64,000 nt of DNA from Empedobacter falsenii (GCF_013488205.1 NZ_CP040908.1:1713876-1777875), one strand, 5' to 3'. Positions 1 through 9,288 are shown, counted from the first letter of the stretch. Notes: generated from the letters alone by a model not told the origin. Numbers and translations: made by a program.

Positions 1-1536
1 GGCGCACCGCATACACAGAGTTTTGGAGGTGATAGATCGGTTAACATGAGTATTATTGCCAATAAACTAATTAAAGAAGGACTTGGAGATTCTAAATTTG
101 ATATTCGGGTTGACGCAAAAGATGCTTCCGATATAGTTTACAGCACGCAATACAATGAAACGCATTACAATTATTTGGCTCGAATGGCTTCTGCTTATGG
201 AGAACAATTTTTTTATGATGGTGAAGTCTTGCATTTTGGACAATTGCCGCCACAAAATAAACCGCTCAATTTGGTTTATGGTCGAAATGTAAATGATATT
301 AGTATTGAGCTGAATGCGGTTCATACTAAACCTCAATTTTATGGCTATAATAGCAGTGATAACGCAAAATTAACTTCTGGTCAAACACCGCTTAAACACA
401 GAAGCGATTTGGCTCAAACAGCTTATAAAAATAACGATACTATTTTTAAAACAAAAGCTTTACAAGTTGCTCCTATCAAAGCAAATACGGACAAAGATGT
501 GGTAAATGCGCAAGAAAGTGAGGCTGGACAAAAAGGTGTTGAAGTCTTTACGGTAAGCGGTTCTACAACGATTCCATTTTTATATCCAGGTTGTGTGGCT
601 GATTTAGAAATGCGCAAACAAGACAGCAATAAAACATCTTATTTCACTCGAATTATGATTACGGATGTGGAACATGATATTGATACTTTAGGACATTATA
701 CAGGACGTTTTAAAGCAATAGCTTCGGATACAGGATACTTACCAAAACCTGATTTTACAACCCCAATTGCTCAACCACAAATTGCAACTGTAGTTTCAAA
801 TGCTGATCCAAAAGGACAAGGTCGTGTGACCGTAAAATTTGATTGGCAATTGCATGATACAACCAACTTTATTCGAATGATGTCGCCTGATGCTGGAGGT
901 ACAGATCAAGTGACGCAAAACCGTGGGTATGTTGCGGTTCCTGAAGTTGGTGACCAAGTAATGGTTGGTTTTGTACACAATCATCCCGATAGACCTTTTT
1001 TAATGGGTGGTATGTTCCACGGAAAAGTTGGATTGGGTGGTGGTTCAAACAATAGTGTGAAATCCATTCAGACAAGAAGTGGACACCGCATCGTTTTCAC
1101 TGAAGATGAAAGTATTATCATTACAGATAAATCAGGTAACGAAATTCATTTAGACACAACTGGAAGTAATATCAATATTACCGCTCCTGAAACAATGACA
1201 TTTACTGCAAAAAACATGAATTTCAATGTTACAGAAAATATGAATACTTCGGTTGGACAAGATCAAAGTAATACTATTGGTAATAATCAAACTAATTCGG
1301 TTGGAAAGAATATTGTGACAACTGCTGGTGTAGATTATAGTTTGAATGCTACTGGAAATATACAAGAATTTTCTAATAATAAAACCGAAATGATTGATGA
1401 GAATTATACAACTCGTTCTTCTGTATCTGATGTCATAGCAAAGAAAATAACAGCATCTAGTTCAGAAGAAGATATATTAATTCAAAGTGCAAAAACTGTT
1501 TTTATGAATAGTGGAGAAAAAAGTAATAATCATTAA
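1..1536 (+). CDS. vgrG: Type VI secretion VgrG/TssI spike protein, 5' end outside window
   Basis: The frame is open from base 1 through the first ATG at 46 (GAPHTQSFGGDRSVNMSII), so this is the 3' part of a longer gene. In order it shows the end of the gp27-like hub, a gp5-type OB-fold (ADPKGQGRVTVKFDW, EVGDQVMVGFVHNHPDRPFLMGG) around residues 255-330, then a beta-helix-like repeat tail rich in N, T and G (VGQDQSNTIGNNQTNSVGKN). This is the trimeric puncturing spike of a contractile injection system. The genes that follow look like cargo and immunity, as is usual for vgrG islands. The family call is firm. Assignment to the Bacteroidota T6SS subtype is inferred from the host. Confidence 0.9.
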   Translation, partial: GAPHTQSFGGDRSVNMSIIANKLIKEGLGDSKFDIRVDAKDASDIVYSTQYNETHYNYLARMASAYGEQFFYDGEVLHFGQLPPQNKPLNLVYGRNVNDISIELNAVHTKPQFYGYNSSDNAKLTSGQTPLKHRSDLAQTAYKNNDTIFKTKALQVAPIKANTDKDVVNAQESEAGQKGVEVFTVSGSTTIPFLYPGCVADLEMRKQDSNKTSYFTRIMITDVEHDIDTLGHYTGRFKAIASDTGYLPKPDFTTPIAQPQIATVVSNADPKGQGRVTVKFDWQLHDTTNFIRMMSPDAGGTDQVTQNRGYVAVPEVGDQVMVGFVHNHPDRPFLMGGMFHGKVGLGGGSNNSVKSIQTRSGHRIVFTEDESIIITDKSGNEIHLDTTGSNINITAPETMTFTAKNMNFNVTENMNTSVGQDQSNTIGNNQTNSVGKNIVTTAGVDYSLNATGNIQEFSNNKTEMIDENYTTRSSVSDVIAKKITASSSEEDILIQSAKTVFMNSGEKSNNH

Positions 1537-1546
1537 TTTTCTAGGA

Positions 1547-2002
1547 ATGGCAATCATAAAAATAGCAAAAAATATTACGATCAAAATAAAGAATAGACAT
1601 TTTATTTATGCAGGAGAAATAAATAATATTGCTGATAAAATTTCTATTGTTTCGACTAAAGAAAATTTGTCTTTCAATTCAAATAAAAAAATTGTTTCGA
1701 ATGGAATTGAAAAAGGTATAGTACATGGAAATTATGAAGCTCCAGAAGAGAAAACAATTACCAATGTTGTTTGGTTAGATAGCGAAAACAAGCAAATAGA
1801 TACTGCAAAAAGAGGTGATTTGTTAACGTTAAAAGTTTCAACTAAAAACTATGATGTAGGTGAAGTTGTTTATTTAACTGTAGCTGAAGATGGAGAAAAT
1901 AATATCCAATTAATGGGTTTTGTTGATGCAAACAATGAAGCTATACTACAAGAAATAACGTATTACGATAAATTAACTCATCTTAATTCTCAATTGGCTT
2001 AG
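1547..2002 (+). CDS. Small VgrG-linked protein, possible adaptor
   Basis: About 151 residues. The frame is open from an ATG at 1511 inside vgrG, but the ATG at 1547, ten bases after the vgrG stop, is the likelier start. No signal peptide or membrane segment is visible. Residues 60-130 (TNVVWLDSENKQ, RGDLLTLKVSTKN, GEVVYLTVAEDGEN) look like an Ig-like beta-sandwich of the sort found in flavobacterial T6SS cargo. It ends three bases before the next gene. I do not recognise a named family. A role in loading cargo on the spike is inferred only from its place between spike and candidate effector. Confidence 0.6.
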   Translation: MAIIKIAKNITIKIKNRHFIYAGEINNIADKISIVSTKENLSFNSNKKIVSNGIEKGIVHGNYEAPEEKTITNVVWLDSENKQIDTAKRGDLLTLKVSTKNYDVGEVVYLTVAEDGENNIQLMGFVDANNEAILQEITYYDKLTHLNSQLA

Positions 2003-2005
2003 ATT

Positions 2006-3376
2006 ATGGCAAGAACATTAACAGTAATTGATATAAACGGAGAAGATGTAACACATTTAAATGCTTCTATCGATATTTTAGACGAACCTGTTTGCATGAA
2101 CCTAGGTGTTGCTTTTATGCCTTTTATGGATGAAGAATTTCTTTTTCTAAAAGAAGATGCTTCTCCTGATAGCACATTCGGTGTTAATAAAGTTGAAACA
2201 GAATTAGTGAAATTTTTGTATCAGATAAGGAAAAAAAATCGTTTAAAAGATAGTATTGAATATGATCCATATACTAATCCATATGCTTTAGTTACAAGAT
2301 CAAGAATTTTTATAGGTGGGAAAATATTTTCATCAATAGACGTAAGATATAGTAAAGAATACTCCGATTATACAAAAAAAAATAAAGCTAATTGTAGTAA
2401 TATAAAAAAAGATACTTTGTCTAAAGCTGAGCTTGAAAAATTTAATAATAAAAATATTTCATCAACTTATATTAGTATTGATAATGGTAAAATAAAAATA
2501 TTTTTACCAAAAGAAACATTAATTGGGGTAAATTATTTTGAAACTCTTTATGATTTTCTAACTAATGGATCTCGTACAGCTGAAGCAGTAAAATATGGTG
2601 AATTTCCGGATTTAGATTTTTATGAACTTGCTACTGGTAATACAAAATTACAAAATGGTTGTTGGTTGACTAAAGACCGAAAAAGTAAAAACGATACTTG
2701 GAAAAATGCATGTATGTACATTGTAGAGCATAAATTACAAGGAGTAATAGCTCCATTTTCACAAATTGCAGATTTTTATGGATTACTTAAAGAAAAAGTT
2801 GCGCAATCTAAACATAAGACACGCTGGTTAAAAGGTGCGTATAAATTAGTTGATGCTTTGAATATTGTTGATGGAGGTAGTGCATTTGTTTCTAACGATG
2901 TTGAAATAATCTTGAATGAATTAAATATAGGGATATGCGATTATGCTATAACACAATTCTATGATTTGTTTTATGGCAAGTATAAAAATAGTCCTTTAGA
3001 TACATTTGATAAAGCATATAAGTGGGATTTATCATTTGTTCAACACGAACAAGGTTCTGTAGCTTTACCTATTTACGCAAAAGTTTCAAAAAATACAATT
3101 GAAAAATTTCAAAATATGGCTGATAAAGATGGTCAAAGTGGATGGCATGGAGCTACGGGTATTTTTAATAGAGTTACACCTGAATTTGATGATCCTTGGA
3201 ATGGAAAAGTAACAGATCCTCAATTTAGAATAGATTTACCTATGTTAATGCTTTGGTTAGATAAGCATAAACCAACAATAAAAGACAAAAATTCACCTTT
3301 TTACGGTAAGGTAGATAAAAACGGTTATCTTTTAGAGAAATATAAAAAAATAATAAGAAAGTATGAAGCAAAATAA
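2006..3376 (+). CDS. Unrecognised VgrG-linked protein, candidate T6SS effector
   Basis: 456 residues, starting three bases after the previous stop. The first 60 residues (MARTLTVIDINGEDVTHL) look like a compact leader domain; there is no signal peptide. The middle is lysine-rich and the C-terminal third has a conserved-looking core (HEQGSVALPIYAKV, DGQSGWHGATGIFNRVTPEF, DPQFRIDLPMLMLWLDKH). I cannot name a catalytic family. It lies directly after vgrG and overlaps by 14 bases a small polytopic membrane protein, the usual layout of an effector and its immunity protein. Effector function is therefore an inference from context. Confidence 0.6.
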   Translation: MARTLTVIDINGEDVTHLNASIDILDEPVCMNLGVAFMPFMDEEFLFLKEDASPDSTFGVNKVETELVKFLYQIRKKNRLKDSIEYDPYTNPYALVTRSRIFIGGKIFSSIDVRYSKEYSDYTKKNKANCSNIKKDTLSKAELEKFNNKNISSTYISIDNGKIKIFLPKETLIGVNYFETLYDFLTNGSRTAEAVKYGEFPDLDFYELATGNTKLQNGCWLTKDRKSKNDTWKNACMYIVEHKLQGVIAPFSQIADFYGLLKEKVAQSKHKTRWLKGAYKLVDALNIVDGGSAFVSNDVEIILNELNIGICDYAITQFYDLFYGKYKNSPLDTFDKAYKWDLSFVQHEQGSVALPIYAKVSKNTIEKFQNMADKDGQSGWHGATGIFNRVTPEFDDPWNGKVTDPQFRIDLPMLMLWLDKHKPTIKDKNSPFYGKVDKNGYLLEKYKKIIRKYEAK

Positions 3377-3818
3377 ATTAAACATAATTTTATTATTTCT
3401 TTTACATATATATTTATATTGTATTTTTTATATTTTATTTTATAATATATTTATTTTTGTAAAAACAGATTTCTTTATTTTTAAAGACTTTATTCTTCAA
3501 TTATTACTTAGTCCAATTGGATTATTATTTATTGATTACTATTATCTTCTATATTTGTTTTCGCCAGTAATATTTTATTTAATTCTGCAATCAAAAGTAA
3601 ATTCTCCAGTTTTTAGAATTTATATGGTATCAGTTGTATCAGTCTTTTGTGTAAACTGTTTAGTATTATTATTTACTTCACAGTTTTATACTAAAATAAT
3701 TGTAATGTCTTATGATGGAGATTTATTTTGTAATAAATTATTTTTTATGATACCAAGTTTATTAGTTACAATCATAATTAATAAATTAATTTTTAATAAA
3801 ATTTTTAAAAGTATTTAA
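3363..3818 (+). CDS. Polytopic membrane protein, candidate immunity protein
   Basis: 151 residues with about four hydrophobic segments (near residues 7-32, 40-75, 85-108 and 125-148), rich in I, L, F and Y. The ATG lies inside the 3' end of the preceding gene (14-base overlap), so translation is probably coupled. The coding sequence is strikingly AT-rich compared with vgrG, which suggests recent acquisition. No family recognised. As an inner-membrane partner of a T6SS cargo gene it would fit immunity against a membrane- or periplasm-acting toxin; this is inference. Confidence 0.6.
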   Translation: MKQNKLNIILLFLLHIYLYCIFYILFYNIFIFVKTDFFIFKDFILQLLLSPIGLLFIDYYYLLYLFSPVIFYLILQSKVNSPVFRIYMVSVVSVFCVNCLVLLFTSQFYTKIIVMSYDGDLFCNKLFFMIPSLLVTIIINKLIFNKIFKSI

Positions 3819-3892
3819 CAACCGACTATTGAAATTTTAGTAATTAATTTAGTATAGACTGAATTCATATAGTCAAGATTAAGAGGTTTTTG

Positions 3893-3927
3893 AGCCGTGG
3901 AATAAAAATCTTATTTCACGGCTTTAT
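3893..3927 (+). terminator. Intrinsic terminator after the vgrG cassette
   Basis: Inverted repeat AGCCGTGGAATAA / TTATTTCACGGCT around a 5-base loop, followed by a short T-rich stretch. It closes the vgrG-effector-immunity transcript. Nothing else is evident between 3819 and 4115. Confidence 0.75.
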
Positions 3928-4115
3928 TTATGTATAAACTTATTCTTATATTTGTTATAGAAATAGAGTGAGAACCATGATTAACCCTAAATCTCACCCC
4001 TACAAATTTTAACATTTATAAAGTGTTAATTATCAAATTATTAAGAGTAATGTTTTTAATTTTGATAAAAATAAACCAAAATCTAATACCTACCATAATG
4101 TCTCAATTTAATATT

Positions 4116-4862
4116 ATGAAATTTTCTTATTTAATTTTACTTGCTTTTATGCTAAATGCTGGTTGTGCTTTCGGTAGCAGCGATCAAACACCAGAAGAAA
4201 CAGATACTATTTTACCTGCTTTTACAACCGCTGAATTGATTGGTAAAGGAAATCCTACGATGGTGGGGAATGGGTATAAATTATTGCCAGAAGTTGCAAA
4301 ACAATTTGAATTAATGAAAGCTGATGCGCAAAAAGCAGGCTTTAAAATACAAGTGATTTCGAGTTATAGAAATTATACTTACCAAAATGGAATTTGGGAG
4401 CGTAAGTATAAAGCGAATCAGGCGAAAAAAATTGCAGCGAAAGAAAACATCGAAAAGATTATTGAATATTCTACCATTCCAGGAACTTCTCGTCACCACT
4501 GGGGAACTGATTTGGATATTATAGATGGAACGCGTGGAATACCAGCAGATCCGTTGAATGAGAAACATTTTAATGAAGGAGGATCAATGCATAAGTTTAA
4601 GCTTTGGTTAGATGAAAACGCTTCGAAATATGGTTTTTATTTGGTGTACACGGATAATTCAGCGAGAAAAGGATTCAAATATGAACCGTGGCATTTTACG
4701 TACAAAGCGATTTCTGAACCGATGTTACAAGCCTACAAAAAGCTAGATATCAAAAAAGTTTTGCAAGAAAATAAATTGTTAGGAAGCGAAAATTTTACAG
4801 ATGATTTTATCGAAAAATATAGAAAAGAAAATATTTTGGATATAAATCCTGTTATTAAATAG
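4116..4862 (+). CDS. M15-family D-Ala-D-Ala carboxypeptidase, exported
   Basis: The frame is open from 4023, but the ATG at 4116 gives a clean export signal (MKFSYLILLAFMLNAGC), possibly a lipoprotein with Cys17. From this start the protein has 248 residues. The VanY/DacB-type zinc motifs are present: SRHHWGTDLDI (His127, Asp134) and EPWHFTY (His193). These enzymes trim the terminal D-alanine of peptidoglycan stem peptides in the periplasm. The gene appears monocistronic, with its own terminator just downstream. It lies next to the T6SS cassette but shares no operon structure with it. Confidence 0.85.
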   Translation: MKFSYLILLAFMLNAGCAFGSSDQTPEETDTILPAFTTAELIGKGNPTMVGNGYKLLPEVAKQFELMKADAQKAGFKIQVISSYRNYTYQNGIWERKYKANQAKKIAAKENIEKIIEYSTIPGTSRHHWGTDLDIIDGTRGIPADPLNEKHFNEGGSMHKFKLWLDENASKYGFYLVYTDNSARKGFKYEPWHFTYKAISEPMLQAYKKLDIKKVLQENKLLGSENFTDDFIEKYRKENILDINPVIK

Positions 4863-4864
4863 TT

Positions 4865-4889
4865 AAAGCTCCTTTTTGGAGCTTTTTTT
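4865..4889 (+). terminator. Intrinsic terminator of the M15 peptidase gene
   Basis: AAAGCTCC-TTTTT-GGAGCTTT followed by a run of T, starting three bases after the stop codon. Confidence 0.85.
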
Positions 4890-4929
4890 GTGGTATCTTT
4901 AGATAAAAATTAAAACATTATACTTTCTG

Positions 4930-5502
4930 ATGAGGTTAATATTTTTCATATCGTTGTTTTTGAGCATGAGTCTACTGACTTTTGCAAAACAATCGATTGT
5001 GAAAGATTTGGACGGCGATGGAAAGTTTGACAAGGTTTCGATTAATTTTGAAACGAATAAAATAGAGTTTTTACTTTCTGATACCGAATATAAAAAGCAG
5101 AGTAGTTTAGCTTTTCATGAATTGGATCGCAATGCGAAAATTGAAGAAACAAAGAAAGGTTTTAAGATTATCAATAAAATAGGAGATGTTTTGTTTACAT
5201 CTTATTTTCGATACAATCGTCAGACAAAAAAGATTGAATTATCTGCTATAAAACGTTCAATAGTTTCGGATGATTATTCGAAAGAAAATGGCGAATCAAC
5301 TTTTATTACAGCTACAAAAGAGTTTATTGCGAAATGGAATAGTTTGGATAAATCATCAAATAAAGTGATTGCTTTACCAACGTTAAAAACCAAAATTGAT
5401 TTGGATGTTATTTCTTTGAATGATTTTAATGATGCATTTCTGAATAAATTTAATCAACAAAGTTTGACTTTTTATAAAGTTGAAATCTCCAAGCAAAAAT
5501 AA
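4930..5502 (+). CDS. Secreted protein of unknown function with a DxDxD motif
   Basis: 190 residues with a signal peptide (MRLIFFISLFLSMSLLTFA). Just after the cleavage region comes KDLDGDGKFDKV, a calcium-binding dockerin/FG-GAP-like loop that opens many Bacteroidota exported proteins. The rest is mainly beta-strand with no recognised catalytic motif. Its stop abuts, end to end, the stop of the convergent AlkB-like gene. Function unknown. Confidence 0.6.
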   Translation: MRLIFFISLFLSMSLLTFAKQSIVKDLDGDGKFDKVSINFETNKIEFLLSDTEYKKQSSLAFHELDRNAKIEETKKGFKIINKIGDVLFTSYFRYNRQTKKIELSAIKRSIVSDDYSKENGESTFITATKEFIAKWNSLDKSSNKVIALPTLKTKIDLDVISLNDFNDAFLNKFNQQSLTFYKVEISKQK

Positions 5503-6117
5503 TTATTGCTCCAAATCGATTGTTCTGAATGTTAGATTAATTCGTGGCGAATTTACTTTTTTAGTAGGAGGTAAGCGATGCAGCCAATAATCTTGCGTTT
5601 CATTTTTCATTACCAATAAACTCCCACTTGCAAGATTTAAAGCAATTACTTCTTTTGTTTCTTTGTGTTTAAAACCAAATTTACGTTCAGCACCAAAACT
5701 AAGCGACGCAATTGCGCCATGACGTTTCAATTGTTTTTCGCCATCGCTGTGCCAAGCCATTCCTTCGGAACCATCGTGATATAAATTTACCAAACAAGAA
5801 TTATAAGTTTCGCCTGTTTTTTTCTCAGCTAATTTTTTTAATTCAAGTAAAGTATCAGTCCAAGGTAAAGCTGTTTTAGTGATTTTGGAATAGGTATACG
5901 CAAATGGAAAATCTCCGTACCAAGCAATTTTTCGTTTAGTTTCGATTAATTTTCTAAATATTATCGCTTGATCATTCTTCCATTCAATTTCATTTAATAA
6001 AACAGAATAATAATGATGCGCTTCCTCGTCACTCATAATTTGCCCAAAATAATTTACAGTTCCATCTTTAGGAAGTAGATTTTCTTGTTCCTCAAATAAA
6101 TCGTTAAAAAGATCCAT
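5503..6117 (-). CDS. alkB: AlkB-like 2-oxoglutarate/Fe(II) dioxygenase
   Basis: 204 residues. Iron ligands are visible as WHSDGE (His123, Asp125) and the distal His180 (DYWLHRLP). The 2-oxoglutarate-binding arginine lies in PRINLTFRTI (Arg192/Arg198). NLYHDGSEGMAW is the nucleotide-lid region typical of AlkB/ALKBH2-3 proteins. These enzymes reverse 1-methyladenine and 3-methylcytosine damage by oxidative demethylation. The gene is transcribed alone, convergent with the exported protein before it. Confidence 0.85.
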   Translation of the reverse strand: MDLFNDLFEEQENLLPKDGTVNYFGQIMSDEEAHHYYSVLLNEIEWKNDQAIIFRKLIETKRKIAWYGDFPFAYTYSKITKTALPWTDTLLELKKLAEKKTGETYNSCLVNLYHDGSEGMAWHSDGEKQLKRHGAIASLSFGAERKFGFKHKETKEVIALNLASGSLLVMKNETQDYWLHRLPPTKKVNSPRINLTFRTIDLEQ

Positions 6118-6224
6118 GGAACTAAGTTATGTTAAATTTTATTTGATTGATGATAAATAATTTGGAAATTATAAAATTATTTTTATTTTTATCAATGTTA
6201 AGTTTAAGTTAAAAAATAATAGAA

Positions 6225-6422
6225 ATGAATGTTAGACACCCATTTTTTATTTATGTATTTAGTTTTATTTTAGTTGTGATTGCTGGTTTTACTAAGATTT
6301 TAGAATTTGAATCTGCAGATTTATTATTGAATACTACGTTTACAATTTCTGTAATCTCTTTAATTTATGTATTAATTCGTTTGAAAAAGTCAAGAAAAAA
6401 ATATACTGATTTAGCGAATTAA
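6225..6422 (+). CDS. Small two-helix membrane protein
   Basis: 65 residues with two hydrophobic stretches (about 7-24 and 33-51), then a basic tail (RLKKSRKKY). The frame is well placed, with a bidirectional terminator beginning 13 bases after its stop. No family recognised. The positive-inside rule suggests a cytoplasmic C-terminus. Confidence 0.5.
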   Translation: MNVRHPFFIYVFSFILVVIAGFTKILEFESADLLLNTTFTISVISLIYVLIRLKKSRKKYTDLAN

Positions 6423-6434
6423 TACATAGTATTA

Positions 6435-6470
6435 ATCAAAAAGCAACGATTATTTCGTTGCTTTTTGATT
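6435..6470. terminator. Bidirectional terminator between convergent genes
   Basis: Near-perfect inverted repeat AATCAAAAAGCAACGA / TCGTTGCTTTTTGATT with a 5-base loop. Its right arm encodes the last residues of the leftward gene that ends at 6450. The same stem core recurs at 32480-32506. Confidence 0.85.
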
Positions 6471-6797
6471 TAAATACTGTTCAAATTTTAGTCCTTTTAT
6501 GTTATAAGGATCAAATCCTTTGTATAAATCTTCTAATAATTGCATTACTTGAAAATAAGTAAATAATACTGAATATGAAGCTTGTTCTTGATAAACAGGG
6601 ATTTCTACTAAAAATAAAAATCGATCATATTTCGAAATCTGAACAGTATTCCCATCTTGATTCATCAAACCAATATAACTTCCGTCATAATCAGGTAGGT
6701 TATGAAAAATCTCAATAGCTTGTGATAAACTACCTTCTAAAGGTAATTCAGTTTCGACCTGTAAGTCGTCAGCGTAATTTTCAAAGAATATTTTCAC
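6450..6797 (-). CDS. Hypothetical cytosolic protein
   Basis: 115 residues, acidic, without signal or membrane segments. It begins MKIFFENYADD and contains GSYIGLMNQDGNTVQI and LFLVEIPVYQEQASY. I do not recognise a family; the size and fold hints resemble small immunity-like or regulatory proteins. The final codons lie inside the bidirectional terminator hairpin. Confidence 0.55.
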   Translation of the reverse strand: MKIFFENYADDLQVETELPLEGSLSQAIEIFHNLPDYDGSYIGLMNQDGNTVQISKYDRFLFLVEIPVYQEQASYSVLFTYFQVMQLLEDLYKGFDPYNIKGLKFEQYLNQKATK

Positions 6798-6878
6798 AGT
6801 GCAAAAGTAAGAAATTTTAATCTATTTTAAGGAATTCCTTTTTTTTCGGGTTATAATTATTAAATTAGCATTCAAATT

Positions 6879-8279
6879 ATGGAAAAAATGAGTTACGACA
6901 TTATAGTTATTGGAAGTGGTCCTGGAGGATACGTTGCAGCAATTAGAGCAGCACAATTAGGTAAAAAAGTAGCAATCGTAGAAAAAGCTGAATTAGGTGG
7001 AATCTGCCTTAACTGGGGATGTATTCCTACAAAAGCTTTATTAAAATCTGCTCAAGTATTCAAATACTTAAATCATGCAGAAGATTTTGGAATTAACTTA
7101 CCTTCAGATATTTCATTCGAATTTGGAAATGTTGTTTCTCGTAGTAGAGGAGTGGCGGATCGTATGAGTAAAGGTGTTCAATTCTTAATGAAGAAGAACA
7201 AAATTGAAGTAATTCAAGGTGAAGCAAAAGTTTTACCAGGAAAAAAAGTAAAAGTTACTGCAGCAGATGGTTCTGTTAGTGAATTATCTTCAGAAAATAT
7301 AATTATTGCAACAGGTGCACGTTCTCGCGAGTTACCAGCTTTACCACAAGATGGTAAAAAAGTAATTGGTTACCGTGGTGCATTAGCAATGGAAAAACAA
7401 CCAAAATCAATGATTGTTGTAGGTTCTGGAGCGATTGGAGTTGAGTTTGCTCATTTCTACAATACATTAGGAACAAAAGTGACAATTGTAGAGTTTTTAC
7501 CACGCATTGTAAATGTTGAAGATGAAGATATTTCGAAACAATTACAACTATCTCTTAAAAAATCTGGAATCAATATCTTAACAAATGCAGAAGTTACAGG
7601 AGTTGATACAACTGGAGATTTAGTAAAAGCAACAATTAAAACTGCTAAAGGTGAAGAAATCATCGAAGCTGAAGTTGTTTTATCTGCTGTTGGTGTTGTT
7701 CCAAATACAGAAAATATCGGTCTTGAAGAAGTTGGTATTGCAACTGAAAGAGGTAAAATTGTTATCAATGATTTTTGTGAAACATCTGTAAAAGGATATT
7801 ATGCAATTGGTGATGTTGTAAAAGGAGCAGATTTAGCACACTTAGCATCTGCACAAGGTATTTTATGTGTTGAGCATATTGCTGGTGAAAAAGTAGAACC
7901 AATCGACTACGGAAATATTCCAGGTTGTACATATTGTTCACCAGAAATTGCGTCTGTTGGGCTTACAGAAGCAAAAGCTAAAGAAGCAGGTTACGAAGTG
8001 AAAGTTGGTAAATTCCCATTCTCTGCAAACGGAAAAGCTGTTGCAAATGGAGCTGCTGATGGATTCGTAAAAGTTGTTTTTGATGCGAAATACGGTGAAT
8101 GGTTGGGATGTCATATGATTGGTGATGGAGTAACTGAAATGATTGCTGAGGCAGTTGTTGCACGTAAATTAGAGACTACAGCTCATGAAATTATGAAATC
8201 TGTACACGCTCACCCGACAATGGCAGAAGCTATTATGGAAGCGGTAGAAGATGCATATGGACATGCAATTCATATCTAA
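6879..8279 (+). CDS. lpd: Dihydrolipoyl dehydrogenase (E3)
   Basis: 466 residues. It has the FAD-binding GSGPGGYVAAI at 12-22, the redox-active disulfide CLNWGC (Cys43, Cys48), a second NAD-binding GSGAIGVEFA, and a C-terminal catalytic histidine in HAHPTMAEA. E3 reoxidises dihydrolipoamide for pyruvate, 2-oxoglutarate and branched-chain dehydrogenase complexes. An alternative ATG three codons in (6888) is equally possible. It is a lone gene with a strong terminator and probably serves the E1/E2 pair at 49.9-53.2 kb as well as the central complexes. Confidence 0.95.
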   Translation: MEKMSYDIIVIGSGPGGYVAAIRAAQLGKKVAIVEKAELGGICLNWGCIPTKALLKSAQVFKYLNHAEDFGINLPSDISFEFGNVVSRSRGVADRMSKGVQFLMKKNKIEVIQGEAKVLPGKKVKVTAADGSVSELSSENIIIATGARSRELPALPQDGKKVIGYRGALAMEKQPKSMIVVGSGAIGVEFAHFYNTLGTKVTIVEFLPRIVNVEDEDISKQLQLSLKKSGINILTNAEVTGVDTTGDLVKATIKTAKGEEIIEAEVVLSAVGVVPNTENIGLEEVGIATERGKIVINDFCETSVKGYYAIGDVVKGADLAHLASAQGILCVEHIAGEKVEPIDYGNIPGCTYCSPEIASVGLTEAKAKEAGYEVKVGKFPFSANGKAVANGAADGFVKVVFDAKYGEWLGCHMIGDGVTEMIAEAVVARKLETTAHEIMKSVHAHPTMAEAIMEAVEDAYGHAIHI

Positions 8280-8304
8280 GAAATAAAATTAAAATTTATA
8301 GTTG

Positions 8305-8328
8305 AAGCAGCCTTTTGGCTGCTTTTTT
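8305..8328 (+). terminator. Intrinsic terminator of lpd
   Basis: AAGCAGCC-TTTT-GGCTGCTT followed by T residues. Confidence 0.9.
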
Positions 8329-8414
8329 ATTTTACCAAATCGTTAATTTTATAACAGATATGTTTTCATTTAGTTTTTTAATTATCTTTATAGAAATAAT
8401 TAAAAAAATACAAT

Positions 8415-9230
8415 ATGAAAAAATTCTATTCTTTAGTAGCAGTTGCTGCATTATCAACATTATCTTTTGCTCAAGTAAACGCAATCCCTGGGTCTGATTT
8501 TGAAGATTGGGCTAAGTTTACTACAGGAGTTAATAAATTCGGTCTTAAATCGTATGCTGTTCAGGGAGTTGGTAAAGGTGTTAATGGATCTAATTCTTTA
8601 AATATTACAACAACGCCAACTGCAAATGATTATGTTTTTACATCATTATTAGGAGGTACTGTTTCTACTCAACCAAAAGAAATTACTTTTTGGGTTAAAG
8701 GAACATCAGGGAAAACTTTATCATTAAATGTATATAAAAGTGATGGAGGATATTACGCATATAATGTAGGAGATTTATCTTCAGATTCAAAAATTTCTTC
8801 ATCTGCAAGTAATCAATATACAGGTGTTATTGATACAAAAGGAAATTGGGTAAAGGTAACATTGGATTTATCTGATAAAAAAGATTTAAATGTTGCTGAT
8901 TTAACAAAAGACTTTTTTGCTTTAAAAGTAGGTAAAGATGCTGCTTATGCATTGGATATTGATAACATTCAATTATGGGATGTTAATATGAATGTATATG
9001 ATTTAACTTCTACTAAAGCAGTTTCTAATACATTATGGACAAATACAGCTTCTTTCAATGTAAAAGATAAAACAATTGTAGAAGTTTACAATATTAACGG
9101 ACAATTGGTAAAATCTTTCGAAGTTAAAGGTGTTCAAAATGTAGATGTTTCTTCATTAGTTAAAGGGACGTATGTAGTTAAAACTACTTCTAACGGAAAA
9201 TCTTCTACTCAAAAAGTAGTAAAAAAATAA
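8415..9230 (+). CDS. Secreted protein with type IX sorting domain
   Basis: 271 residues. The signal peptide (MKKFYSLVAVAALSTLSFAQ) is followed by a beta-rich region of about 150 residues that resembles a carbohydrate-binding jelly roll (GSNSLNITTTP, KEITFWVKGTSGK, WVKVTLDLSD, YALDIDNIQLWDV). The last 70 residues are a Por-secretion-type sorting domain (IVEVYNINGQLVKSFEVKG, LVKGTYVVKTTSNGKSS, QKVVKK), which directs export across the outer membrane by the type IX system. No catalytic residues were identified, so it may be a binding protein. It has its own terminator. Confidence 0.85.
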   Translation: MKKFYSLVAVAALSTLSFAQVNAIPGSDFEDWAKFTTGVNKFGLKSYAVQGVGKGVNGSNSLNITTTPTANDYVFTSLLGGTVSTQPKEITFWVKGTSGKTLSLNVYKSDGGYYAYNVGDLSSDSKISSSASNQYTGVIDTKGNWVKVTLDLSDKKDLNVADLTKDFFALKVGKDAAYALDIDNIQLWDVNMNVYDLTSTKAVSNTLWTNTASFNVKDKTIVEVYNINGQLVKSFEVKGVQNVDVSSLVKGTYVVKTTSNGKSSTQKVVKK

Positions 9231-9256
9231 GAAAGAATATATTCTTAATCTAACAA

Positions 9257-9286
9257 AAAAGCGATTCAGTTTACTGAATCGCTTTT
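9257..9286. terminator. Bidirectional terminator
   Basis: Perfect 14-base arms AAAAGCGATTCAGT / ACTGAATCGCTTTT, serving the T9SS cargo gene and the convergent HMA gene. Confidence 0.9.
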
Positions 9287-9288
9287 AT

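Noticed and set aside
7303-7768. Leftward ORFs within lpd
   Set aside because: Antisense shadows of a well-conserved gene with no independent signals; the same holds for antisense frames inside the paa, uvrA and E1 genes.
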